Below, piece after piece: positions 28,423-34,651 of a stretch of 64,000 bases of DNA. The stretch spans positions 129,530 through 193,529 of the forward strand of contig NZ_NCSM01000001.1 of the NCBI RefSeq assembly GCF_002224125.1, in the 5' to 3' direction. This DNA comes from Streptomyces sp. NBS 14/10. GTDB lineage: Bacteria > Actinomycetota > Actinomycetes > Streptomycetales > Streptomycetaceae. A program made the translations under genes and the position numbers. The notes beneath the pieces were generated by a model. That model saw only the letters and a list, made by a program, of their open reading frames with translations. It did no database searches and was not told the origin of the DNA. The number at the start of each line of letters is the position of its first letter. Positions within the stretch are counted from its first letter, which is position 1.

Positions 28423-28719
28423 TCAGCGGCGCCGCTGGCTGCTGAGCAGTGAGCGCATGACGACGGCGGCGACCGCGACGGATATGGCCGTGACGGCAAC
28501 GGCGGCGAGCAGGGCCGTCAGGACGATGCCGACCGTGACCACGGCGGCGACCGTCCCACCGCTGAACCCGGGCACCACCCGGCGAGCAGGCGCAGACACG
28601 GGGGCGGTGTGCTGGCAGGAGCAGGCAGGGGCGTGACCGTGTTGGACGGCCGGGACGCTCGTACTGATCACGTGAGCGGAGGGCAGGGTGGGGGCCTCGG
28701 GGAACTTGGGTCGGAACAC
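28423..28719 (-). CDS. SpdD-like small membrane protein
   Basis: A 98-residue protein: a Pro-rich N-terminus (FRPKFPEAPTLPSAHV) with a His/Cys patch, then one long hydrophobic segment (VAAVVTVGIVLTALLAAV and onward). It matches SpdD-type proteins that help plasmid spreading within recipient mycelium. GTG start at 28719 with GAGGAG eight bases upstream. A KorSA-like operator lies just upstream at 28739. Confidence 0.8.
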   Translation of the reverse strand: MFRPKFPEAPTLPSAHVISTSVPAVQHGHAPACSCQHTAPVSAPARRVVPGFSGGTVAAVVTVGIVLTALLAAVAVTAISVAVAAVVMRSLLSSQRRR

Positions 28720-28738
28720 GATGGATCTCCTCTCAGCT

Positions 28739-28754
28739 ACTCGTCTAGGTGAGT
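28739..28754. promoter_or_regulatory. KorSA-like operator candidate
   Basis: ACTCGTCTAGGTGAGT, a near-palindrome matching the ACTCGTCTATACGAGT form at 31899. It lies 20 bases before the SpdD-like start codon. Confidence 0.45.
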
Positions 28755-28758
28755 GGTG

Positions 28759-28944
28759 CTAGCGGTTGACGACATCCACGCCGGAGCGCGTACCGGATTC
28801 GATGACCGGGGCGAGCACGGTGTGGGAGAGCCAGAAGCCGAACAGGGCGATCACGACGACGACCCACACGCGGACGCCGAGGAACTTGATCGCGAACCAG
28901 GTGACGGCTCCGAGGACGAAGATCAGGGGCAGGCTGACGGTCAC
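28759..28944 (-). CDS. Small AICE membrane protein
   Basis: A 61-residue, mostly hydrophobic protein (LPLIFVLGAVTWFAIKFLG, then VVVVIALFGFWLSHTVLAP) with two membrane helices, from a GTG start preceded by AGGGAG. Such proteins sit among the spd genes of pSAM2-like elements; role in intramycelial spread is inferred from position. Confidence 0.7.
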   Translation of the reverse strand: MTVSLPLIFVLGAVTWFAIKFLGVRVWVVVVIALFGFWLSHTVLAPVIESGTRSGVDVVNR

Positions 28945-28956
28945 GGGGATCTCCCT

Positions 28957-29145
28957 TCAGCGGACGGGGCAGCGGTGGGTCCGGGCGGCCAGTTCGGCAG
29001 CGGCCCGGGTGTCGTAGTCGGCGGAGAAGTCACAACGCGGCGCGGTGCATACGGCGGTGTGCTTCACCCGGCCCCGCTGGTCGTAGGCGGTTCCGACCCG
29101 AACGGGGCCGATGCGGGCGATGTTGCGGAAGCGGCGGAGCGACAT
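28957..29145 (-). CDS. Mobile element transfer protein (small, Cys-containing)
   Basis: A 62-residue basic protein (MSLRRFRNIARIGPVRVGTA) with a CTAPRCDFSADYDTRAAAEL segment and a final HRCPVR, resembling a one-zinc ribbon. It matches the small transfer proteins found between tra and rep in Streptomyces AICEs. Biochemical function unknown. Confidence 0.78.
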   Translation of the reverse strand: MSLRRFRNIARIGPVRVGTAYDQRGRVKHTAVCTAPRCDFSADYDTRAAAELAARTHRCPVR

Positions 29146-29156
29146 GGGGACTCCTG

Positions 29157-29756
29157 TCAGAGGTGGGCGGCGATGGCGTCGGCCAGCGGCGCGGGGACGC
29201 CGAGGCGGGCGCGCAGGGTGTCGGGGTCGATGGGTGAGCCCGTGCGGGCGTGGTGTTCGGCGGCGAGCTTGCGCGCGTGGGTGACGAGCGCGGCCGGAAC
29301 GTGTGGGGCAGGCAGTTGTGGCTGCTCGGGTTCCGGGTCGGCGGGTAGCCCCGCGGTTTCCGGCTCGACAGCCACCGGCACGGGTTCAGCAGCAGGCGCG
29401 GTGTGGGCGAGGAGGGTTCCGCCAAGGAAGGCGACGGCGGGCCATCCGGCGACGAGGATGCGCAGCCAGTCCGGTACGTCGTCCAGGTCGAGCAGGCCAG
29501 CAGTGGCGACGTTCGCGCCGAGCGACGCGACCAGGGCGACGACGAACCAGCACCAGCCCGCCGCCTTGGATGATCCGGACCGCAACCGCCGCCAGGCCGC
29601 CACGAGCAGCAGGTCAACGGAGACTGGGTAAGCCCACGCCTTCCATCCGTCCTGTCCGGCCGCCGAGGCGAGGTCATGCAGGTGGGCGAAGGACAGCGCG
29701 GCGGCGATGACCGCTTGCACGAGCACCGCGTCAACACGCGCCAGATGAGCGCGCAT
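29157..29756 (-). CDS. DUF2637 membrane protein (SpdB-like)
   Basis: About 199 residues from ATG 29756 (GGAGGG upstream). The N-terminal half has four membrane helices with the DUF2637 pattern (AVIAAALSFAHLHDLA, WAYPVSVDLLLVAAWRRLR, WCWFVVALVASLGANVATAG); the C-terminal half is a Pro/Glu linker and a helix-turn-helix-like tail. These proteins take part in spreading the element in the recipient. Confidence 0.85.
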   Translation of the reverse strand: MRAHLARVDAVLVQAVIAAALSFAHLHDLASAAGQDGWKAWAYPVSVDLLLVAAWRRLRSGSSKAAGWCWFVVALVASLGANVATAGLLDLDDVPDWLRILVAGWPAVAFLGGTLLAHTAPAAEPVPVAVEPETAGLPADPEPEQPQLPAPHVPAALVTHARKLAAEHHARTGSPIDPDTLRARLGVPAPLADAIAAHL

Positions 29757-29769
29757 GGTTCCCTCCAGG

Positions 29770-29979
29770 TCAGTCGGCGCCCTTGAGCGCGTCGGCCCTG
29801 TCGCGGGCGATGGCGGCGACCTCAGTGGCCTCGGTGTCACCAGGGCTGTCGGCAGCGATGCGTGCCAACAGGTCCGCCTTGCGGCTCATCAGGTCGGCGA
29901 GGTCACCGACTCCGTGTTTGCGGTAGTTGGCCAGGTCGGCGATGAGTGCGGAGACCTCGGAGATCGAGGGTCGGGACAT
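29770..29979 (-). CDS. Small AICE protein of unknown function
   Basis: A 69-residue, mainly helical, charged protein (VSALIADLANYRKHGVGDLA, then KADLLARIAADSPGDTEATE). ATG at 29979 follows GGAAGGA. It is in the transfer operon between traSA and the DUF2637 gene. I do not recognise a domain. Confidence 0.7.
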   Translation of the reverse strand: MSRPSISEVSALIADLANYRKHGVGDLADLMSRKADLLARIAADSPGDTEATEVAAIARDRADALKGAD

Positions 29980-30059
29980 GGTCGATTCCTTCCGGGTTCA
30001 GGCATGGCAGGGGTAGGGACTTGGCGCGAAGCGGTCGCGCCGACCGTGTGATGAAGGGG

Positions 30060-31436
30060 CTACTCGCTAGCCGGAACGGGCTTGACCAGCGAAACGGGAG
30101 CGCTCACCGGGACGGCCGGCACGGCGGGCCGGAACGGTTCGAGCGCGGGCAGGTCCGGCACCAGGTGCGCGTTGTCGCGGCAGACGGCGGCAGCGTCGGC
30201 GAGGGACAGATAGGGGGTGCGGATACGGGACCAGCCGCCGGAGGTGTCTCCGGCGACCGCGAGGCCGGGCCGTTCGGGTGCGATGGCGCAGGCCGCGCCG
30301 ACCGCTTCCGGGGCGATGTCGCCCAGCGCCATCTTGGCGGAGGCTTCATCGTTCACGCGGTGGCAGACACGGCCGGTGAGCTGGGCCCGAAGCATCGTCG
30401 CCCCCTTGCCCAGCTCGGCGCCGAACCGCTGCCCGCACACCTCCAGGTAGATGCCTGCCGCGCGGCCGAGTTGGGCAAGCCGGATGAGCTGGGTGACCAT
30501 CTCGTCCCGCCGTTCCTCGTCTTTCCGCGTAGCGATCAGGAACAGCTCGGCCACCTCGTCCACGAGCAGCACCACCGGCACCGGCCGCTCATCCTCCGGC
30601 AAGCCCCAGATGTCAGAGGTGATCTCCTCGTCCGGGGTGCTGGGAGCGATGCCCTGCCGGGCCTTGATCAGGTCGTAGCGGTCTTCCATCAGCTCAACGA
30701 GCACGGGCAGCAGCTCGGCCGCCTGCACAGGGTCAGTAGCCAGGGCCGACAGTCGCGGAGCGAACGGCGCTAGCTCCACACCCCGCTTGCAGTCGATCCC
30801 CACCAGTGCGACCGGCTGCCGCGCCAGACCGGCTATCAAGTGCCGCAGGAACATCGACTTCCCCGACAACGTGGCGCCGAGGGTCAGTTGATGCGGGATG
30901 GCCCGGTAGTCCCGTACGAACGGCGTGGCATCCTCCCGCAGCGCCACCGGCACCTTGAGAAACCAGCCCACCGTCTTGCGAGGCATCCGAACCTTCCGCA
31001 GGACATCGAAGCCGATCAGCCGCAGCTCCACGACACCCGGCTTGATCTCCGCCACGTACGCGCCGTGGACACCCCAGGCGTGCCGGAGCCGTTCCGCCGA
31101 GGCCGCCACATCGGCGGGTTCCTGTCCCGGGGCCAGCCGCAGCCGGACCCGCAGCCCGGTCGAGGTCGGCCGGATGATCCCCCGGCGAGGCGGGACCGGC
31201 CGAACCTCCCGGCGAGTGAGTGCCTGTATGGCCCAGGCCCGGAGCCGGGACGGTGGCACGGTCAGCCCGCAGGCGTCCATGACCGCCCCGTACGAGCCGA
31301 GCAGCTTCACCGTGGAGACCGGCAGGCCGACCGTCGACCAGTACGCGGCCGGATGCCGGGCCCGGAGGTAGGCGGCCCCGCCGACCGTCGCGGCAACGGG
31401 ACCACCCACCTCCAGCAGCGTCGTCATATCGGTCAT
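30060..31436 (-). CDS. traSA: FtsK/SpoIIIE-type DNA translocase, TraSA-like
   Basis: A 458-residue conjugation ATPase. Walker A GATLSGKS at 187-194 and Walker B VVLLVDEVAELF define the FtsK-like motor, with sensor-type TGRVCHRVNDEASA near 355-370. One N-terminal hydrophobic stretch may anchor it. Such proteins alone move double-stranded DNA between hyphae in Streptomyces. It follows the SCO3933-family gene by five bases. Confidence 0.93.
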   Translation of the reverse strand: MTDMTTLLEVGGPVAATVGGAAYLRARHPAAYWSTVGLPVSTVKLLGSYGAVMDACGLTVPPSRLRAWAIQALTRREVRPVPPRRGIIRPTSTGLRVRLRLAPGQEPADVAASAERLRHAWGVHGAYVAEIKPGVVELRLIGFDVLRKVRMPRKTVGWFLKVPVALREDATPFVRDYRAIPHQLTLGATLSGKSMFLRHLIAGLARQPVALVGIDCKRGVELAPFAPRLSALATDPVQAAELLPVLVELMEDRYDLIKARQGIAPSTPDEEITSDIWGLPEDERPVPVVLLVDEVAELFLIATRKDEERRDEMVTQLIRLAQLGRAAGIYLEVCGQRFGAELGKGATMLRAQLTGRVCHRVNDEASAKMALGDIAPEAVGAACAIAPERPGLAVAGDTSGGWSRIRTPYLSLADAAAVCRDNAHLVPDLPALEPFRPAVPAVPVSAPVSLVKPVPASE

Positions 31437-31441
31437 CAGGC

Positions 31442-31792
31442 TCAGGCCCCCGCACCCACGGGTATGACGGCCGGGGCGATGGCGTCGGCCCGGTAGGCGA
31501 TGCCGTGCCGCTGCTGTCCGTTGAACACGCTCTCCCAGGGCCGCGCGACCAGACCGATCAGCGTGACCGGCGAGCCAAGAGCAAGCCCATCGGTCACCCC
31601 GCTCTCCGGCACAGTCACCTGAATCAGGGAGGACTCCCCGCCGTCGATGAACACGACTCCCAGGCGCATCAGGGCCTCACCACTCTGGGCATCCTTGGCG
31701 ATCTCGCCGGTCTGCCGGTCCTTCACCTTCGGCTCAGGCGCCTCAGTCAGCAGGATCGTCGCGCCAGACACATCAACACGGATGGATCGCAC
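31442..31792 (-). CDS. SCO3933-family regulatory protein
   Basis: A 116-residue protein typical of AICEs (VRSIRVDVSGATILLTEAPEPK... SSLIQVTVPESG, VTLIGLVARPWE). GTG at 31792 follows GAAGGAGAAGAA and gives the family start; ATGs at 31810 and 31819 would lengthen it. It heads the transfer operon before traSA. Its molecular role is not established. Confidence 0.85.
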   Translation of the reverse strand: MRSIRVDVSGATILLTEAPEPKVKDRQTGEIAKDAQSGEALMRLGVVFIDGGESSLIQVTVPESGVTDGLALGSPVTLIGLVARPWESVFNGQQRHGIAYRADAIAPAVIPVGAGA

Positions 31793-31821
31793 TTCTTCTC
31801 CTTCTCTCATGGCAAACATCT

Positions 31822-31837
31822 AGTCATCTAGATAAGT
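31822..31837. promoter_or_regulatory. KorSA-like operator candidate
   Basis: AGTCATCTAGATAAGT, centred on ATCTAGAT, 30-45 bases upstream of the GTG start of the SCO3933-family gene and so placed to control the transfer operon. Confidence 0.4.
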
Positions 31838-31898
31838 AGTTACTGTCCTCCGACCCGAACGGGCGGGAACGAGGACCACCATGCCACACAACTCGCCC

Positions 31899-31914
31899 AC
31901 TCGTCTATACGAGT
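31899..31914. promoter_or_regulatory. KorSA-like operator, best copy
   Basis: ACTCGT, CTAT, ACGAGT: a perfect 6-base inverted repeat in the region upstream of the transfer operon. It is the reference copy for the other candidate sites. Confidence 0.55.
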
Positions 31915-31920
31915 ATGTGT

Positions 31921-31936
31921 CTTCGTGCGTACGAGT
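31921..31936. promoter_or_regulatory. KorSA-like operator, second tandem copy
   Basis: CTTCGTGCGTACGAGT, 22 bases (about two helical turns) centre to centre from the copy at 31899, so two repressor dimers could bind the same face. Confidence 0.45.
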
Positions 31937-31986
31937 TGAGAGAAGCGGCCCACCACAGCCGCGCAGCGCGCCATCCGGCGAGCCTG

Positions 31987-32772
31987 TCAGGTGGCAGGCA
32001 GCTGGTAGGAGAGGACGTACGCGTCAGCGGCCATCACGGTGTCGCAGACCTCCACCGCCCGCCCCTCAGCGTCGAAGGCCGTACGGATCAGATGGATCAC
32101 CGGCACACCCGAGGCCAGATGCAGGGTCCGCACCTCGGCAGGCGAAGGCATCCGGGCGCGGATCTCCTCGTCGAAGTGGTCCAGGCGGTGGCCCATCTCC
32201 TCCAGCCTGGCGTAGATGCCACCAGGCCCCGGATTCGGCTCAGCAATGGGGGTGTCTCGGGCGAGGTCGAGCGGCAGGTAGGAGGTGGCGAACTCCACCG
32301 GGCGCCCGTCGAGCAGATATCGGCGCCGCCGGGCGAGCACCTTGCGGGGTGAGCCGAGCCGGGCGGCGATGTCCTGCGAGGGCCGTTCTTCCTTGACCTC
32401 CAGGCTGTCCACCTCGGGGCGGCTTCCCGCGGCTTCCGCCTCCACCGTGAACGCCGACTTCCCCTGATCACGGTGCCGCCGCGCGAACCGGTCTGAGGCC
32501 AGACGCCGGACAGGTGGCCGGGGCCTCACGAAGACGCCCTTGCCGTGCTCGGAGACGGCGAGCCCTTCCTGTTGGAGCAGGGCCAGGGCGTTGCGGACGG
32601 TCATCCGTGAGACGCCGAAGTGCTCGACCAGCTCAGTTTCCGAGGGCAGCTTGTCGCCCTCCTTGAAACGGCCCTTGTCGATCGCTTCGCGCAGCCGGTC
32701 GGCGATCTGCCGGAACACTGCCCGGTCACTGGTCGGATCCAGCGCGCCCAGGACGGAAGTCAGAGAAGGCAT
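31987..32772 (-). CDS. GntR/UTRA-family repressor, KorSA-like
   Basis: A 261-residue regulator: a GntR winged helix (FKEGDKLPSETELVEHFGVS, then RMTVRNALALLQQEGLAV) and a C-terminal UTRA ligand-binding domain (DGRPVEFATSYLPLDLA, VIHLIRTAFDAEGRAVEVCD). In pSAM2 the GntR protein KorSA represses its own gene and the activator/transfer genes. Candidate operators of one sequence family lie in front of this gene and several others here. ATG at 32772 follows AAAGGAG. Confidence 0.88.
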   Translation of the reverse strand: MPSLTSVLGALDPTSDRAVFRQIADRLREAIDKGRFKEGDKLPSETELVEHFGVSRMTVRNALALLQQEGLAVSEHGKGVFVRPRPPVRRLASDRFARRHRDQGKSAFTVEAEAAGSRPEVDSLEVKEERPSQDIAARLGSPRKVLARRRRYLLDGRPVEFATSYLPLDLARDTPIAEPNPGPGGIYARLEEMGHRLDHFDEEIRARMPSPAEVRTLHLASGVPVIHLIRTAFDAEGRAVEVCDTVMAADAYVLSYQLPAT

Positions 32773-32789
32773 GATGCTTGTACTCCTTT

Positions 32790-32805
32790 AGGTGTCTAGA
32801 CAAGC
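32790..32805. promoter_or_regulatory. KorSA-like operator at the gntR promoter
   Basis: AGGTGTCTAGACAAGC with the palindromic core GTCTAGAC, between the divergent gntR and Nudix genes, 18 bases from the gntR start. It fits autorepression. Confidence 0.5.
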
Positions 32806-32860
32806 GGCTGACCCTGGTTGCTACGGTGGAGAGCCTAGCCAGCCGGGAAGGCAGAGGAAC

Positions 32861-33292
32861 GTGAGCACTGAGCGCCCGCACTCCGTGAGCGTCGCCGGGG
32901 TCATCGTCGACGACGCTGGCCGCGCGTTGCTGATCAAGCGACGGGACAACGGTAAGTGGGAACCGCCCGGCGGCGTGCTGGAACCCGGAGAAACCATCCC
33001 CAACGCCCTGCAACGCGAAGTCCTCGAAGAGACCGGCATCAAGATCGCGCTTCCCGCGACCCTCACCGGCATCTACAAGAACATGACCCGCCTGATCGTC
33101 TCCATGGTCTTCCGCTGCGAGGCGATCGACGGCACCCCGACCACCGGAGCGGAGACCCGGGCACTTCGCTGGGCCACCCGCGAAGAGGTCATCGAGCTCG
33201 TCGACGAGGCATACGCGATCCGCGTCCTGGACGCGCTCGACAACACGACCCCGCCGGCCGTCCGCGCCCACGACGGCGTTCGACTCATCTAG
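32861..33292 (+). CDS. Nudix hydrolase, Pif-like
   Basis: A 143-residue Nudix protein. The Nudix box is intact: GGVLEPGETIPNALQREVLE followed by ETGI. In pSAM2 the Nudix-motif protein Pif gives immunity to entry of a second copy of the element; the position here, divergent from the KorSA-like gene, supports that role. GTG at 32861 (VSTERPHSVSVAG) after GCAGAGGAAC is the likely start. Enzymatic substrate unknown. Confidence 0.85.
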   Translation: MSTERPHSVSVAGVIVDDAGRALLIKRRDNGKWEPPGGVLEPGETIPNALQREVLEETGIKIALPATLTGIYKNMTRLIVSMVFRCEAIDGTPTTGAETRALRWATREEVIELVDEAYAIRVLDALDNTTPPAVRAHDGVRLI

Positions 33293-33332
33293 CACGAACC
33301 CATTGCCCATGGCCGCCTACCAGCACAGAGGA

Positions 33333-33348
33333 ACTTGTATGCACGAGT
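33333..33348. promoter_or_regulatory. KorSA-like operator overlapping a start codon
   Basis: ACTTGTATGCACGAGT, 12 of 16 bases as in the 31899 copy, spans the ATG at 33339 of the anti-sigma-like gene, so a bound repressor would block it directly. Confidence 0.45.
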
Positions 33349-33779
33349 ATATGAGTAGCGTTCGTGCCTGGGGACTGACTTGCCCAGGATTCCCAGAAGA
33401 GATCGGCCGCGCCCGCCGCTGGACCCGCGACATCCTCAGCGACCACCCATGCGCCGACATCGCCGCCCTGATCGTCAGCGAGCTCAGCACCAACGCCGTG
33501 ACCCACACCGCCAGCGGCAGCCCGGCAGGGACCTTCCACGTCGCTCTGGCCTTGTCCACTCAGGTCGTCGCGATCTCCGTGACGGACAACGGAGGTCAGC
33601 CGGGGAAGCCTCACCCGATCGAGCCGGACCAGGAGGCCACCCACGGCCGGGGCCTGAGCATCGTCATGGCACTCGCCAACCACCTCGGCATCACAGGCGA
33701 CGAACACGGCCGCACAGTCACAGCCGAACTCCTCACCCCGGCCGCAGCCACACCCACCCCACGAGGAGAGGCCCAGTGA
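33339..33779 (+). CDS. RsbW-like ATP-binding protein of the AICE
   Basis: A 146-residue HATPase_c_2 protein with N-box IVSELSTNAVTHTASG and G-boxes SVTDNGGQ and ATHGRGLSIVMALANHLG. ATG at 33339 follows GAGGAAC; an ATG at 33309 lacks a good site. Similar genes occur in many AICEs and may alter host signalling. It overlaps the next gene (GTGA). Confidence 0.82.
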   Translation: MHEYMSSVRAWGLTCPGFPEEIGRARRWTRDILSDHPCADIAALIVSELSTNAVTHTASGSPAGTFHVALALSTQVVAISVTDNGGQPGKPHPIEPDQEATHGRGLSIVMALANHLGITGDEHGRTVTAELLTPAAATPTPRGEAQ

Positions 33780-34069
33780 CCACCCCACCAGCAGCTGGCC
33801 GCAACGATGGCTGGGAGATGGACCAGCTACACCGCGACGAGATCACCGTGGCAATGAACTGGGTCATCCGCACGTGTCAGCAGATCGTCCGCGACCGCAG
33901 CCACAAGACCTTCTGGGGCCCAGCCAGCACCAGCGAGGGCACGCCATCACCAGAACAACTGATGCAGACGGCCCGCGAAGACGTGCTCGACAAGCTGCAA
34001 CGAATCATCGACGGGGCCCAGTTCGTCATGCACAACGTCGAACACGAACGCGCCAAGCGCAAGCAGTGA
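33776..34069 (+). CDS. Small AICE protein of unknown function
   Basis: A 97-residue soluble, helix-rich protein (HRDEITVAMNWVIRTCQQIV, RDRSHKTFWGP, LMQTAREDVLDKLQRIIDGA). GTG at 33776 overlaps the stop of the HATPase gene and follows GAGGAGAGG. Co-translated with it; no recognisable domain. Confidence 0.7.
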   Translation: MTTPPAAGRNDGWEMDQLHRDEITVAMNWVIRTCQQIVRDRSHKTFWGPASTSEGTPSPEQLMQTAREDVLDKLQRIIDGAQFVMHNVEHERAKRKQ

Positions 34070-34095
34070 GTTACAACCTTCTCTACGGGTTCAAG

Positions 34096-34115
34096 GCGCC
34101 GCGCAAGCGCGGCGC
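34096..34115. terminator. GC-rich hairpin
   Basis: Perfect 9-base arms GCGCCGCGC / GCGCGGCGC with a 2-base loop, 27 bases after the stop of the small AICE gene; likely terminates the regulatory operon. Confidence 0.5.
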
Positions 34116-34309
34116 GACACCCGCCCGGCCCGCGCACCGCCGCTCCTGCCTACGTCCCGCTCCGGCACCCGGCCCGCCCGGGTGCCGCGTGCGATAAGCG
34201 ATACAGCATCGTAGAAGCAGTGGGGCTCCGCCCCACACCCCGGCCCTCCCTCGGAGGGAGCCGCCCGCGTTCATCTGCGGCTGCATTGTCGTGAGGTGGG
34301 GATGGGTTG

Positions 34310-34462
34310 CGGGGTGGGTCCCTCCTCGGTCGGCCACCGGAGGCGTACCAGGAACCTCCAGGGGCCGCCAAGGCCAAGCGCAAGCGTCACGAAGTGAGCC
34401 TTGGCGGCCCCTGGAGAACCCTGGTCCGGCAAAGCTGCCCGACCGAGGAGGGACCCACCCCG
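34310..34462. repeat. Nested 153-base inverted repeat
   Basis: Outer arms 34310-34333 and 34439-34462 are perfect over 24 bases; inner arms 34356-34374 and 34398-34416 are perfect over 19 bases. The segment could fold into one long interrupted stem. It marks the junction between AICE backbone and cargo. It could be a terminator, a small non-autonomous insertion or a structured RNA. Confidence 0.8.
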
Positions 34463-34651
34463 AGTCTGCACCTGTGGCGGTGTTCAGCTCCCAAGTTGCC
34501 GGATGACCTTCCACAGACGATGGTGAGAGAAGGGGCGGGTGTTGATTCGTCCGAGAGCCCGACGAACGACCGACCAGCAGACCCCTCTATCGCTCGTACG
34601 AGCATCGCTGGGAATCTTCTTTGTCACCTCCACGGCAACAGGAGGAAACCC

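Larger units (their letters stand above)
34070..34651. other. 582-base region rich in inverted repeats, upstream of the cargo ATPase
   Basis: It holds a GC-rich hairpin (34096-34115), further short hairpins near 34220-34262, the large nested palindrome at 34310-34462, and a GCTCGTACGAGC palindrome at 34592-34603 that may be an operator. The cargo gene reading frame is open through here, but its ribosome-binding site is at 34643. I see no gene. Confidence 0.6.

Noticed and set aside
34307..34651. Extended N-terminus of the RyR-AAA protein
   Set aside because: The frame is open through the inverted repeat, but a perfect AGGAGG and ATG at 34652 define the start.
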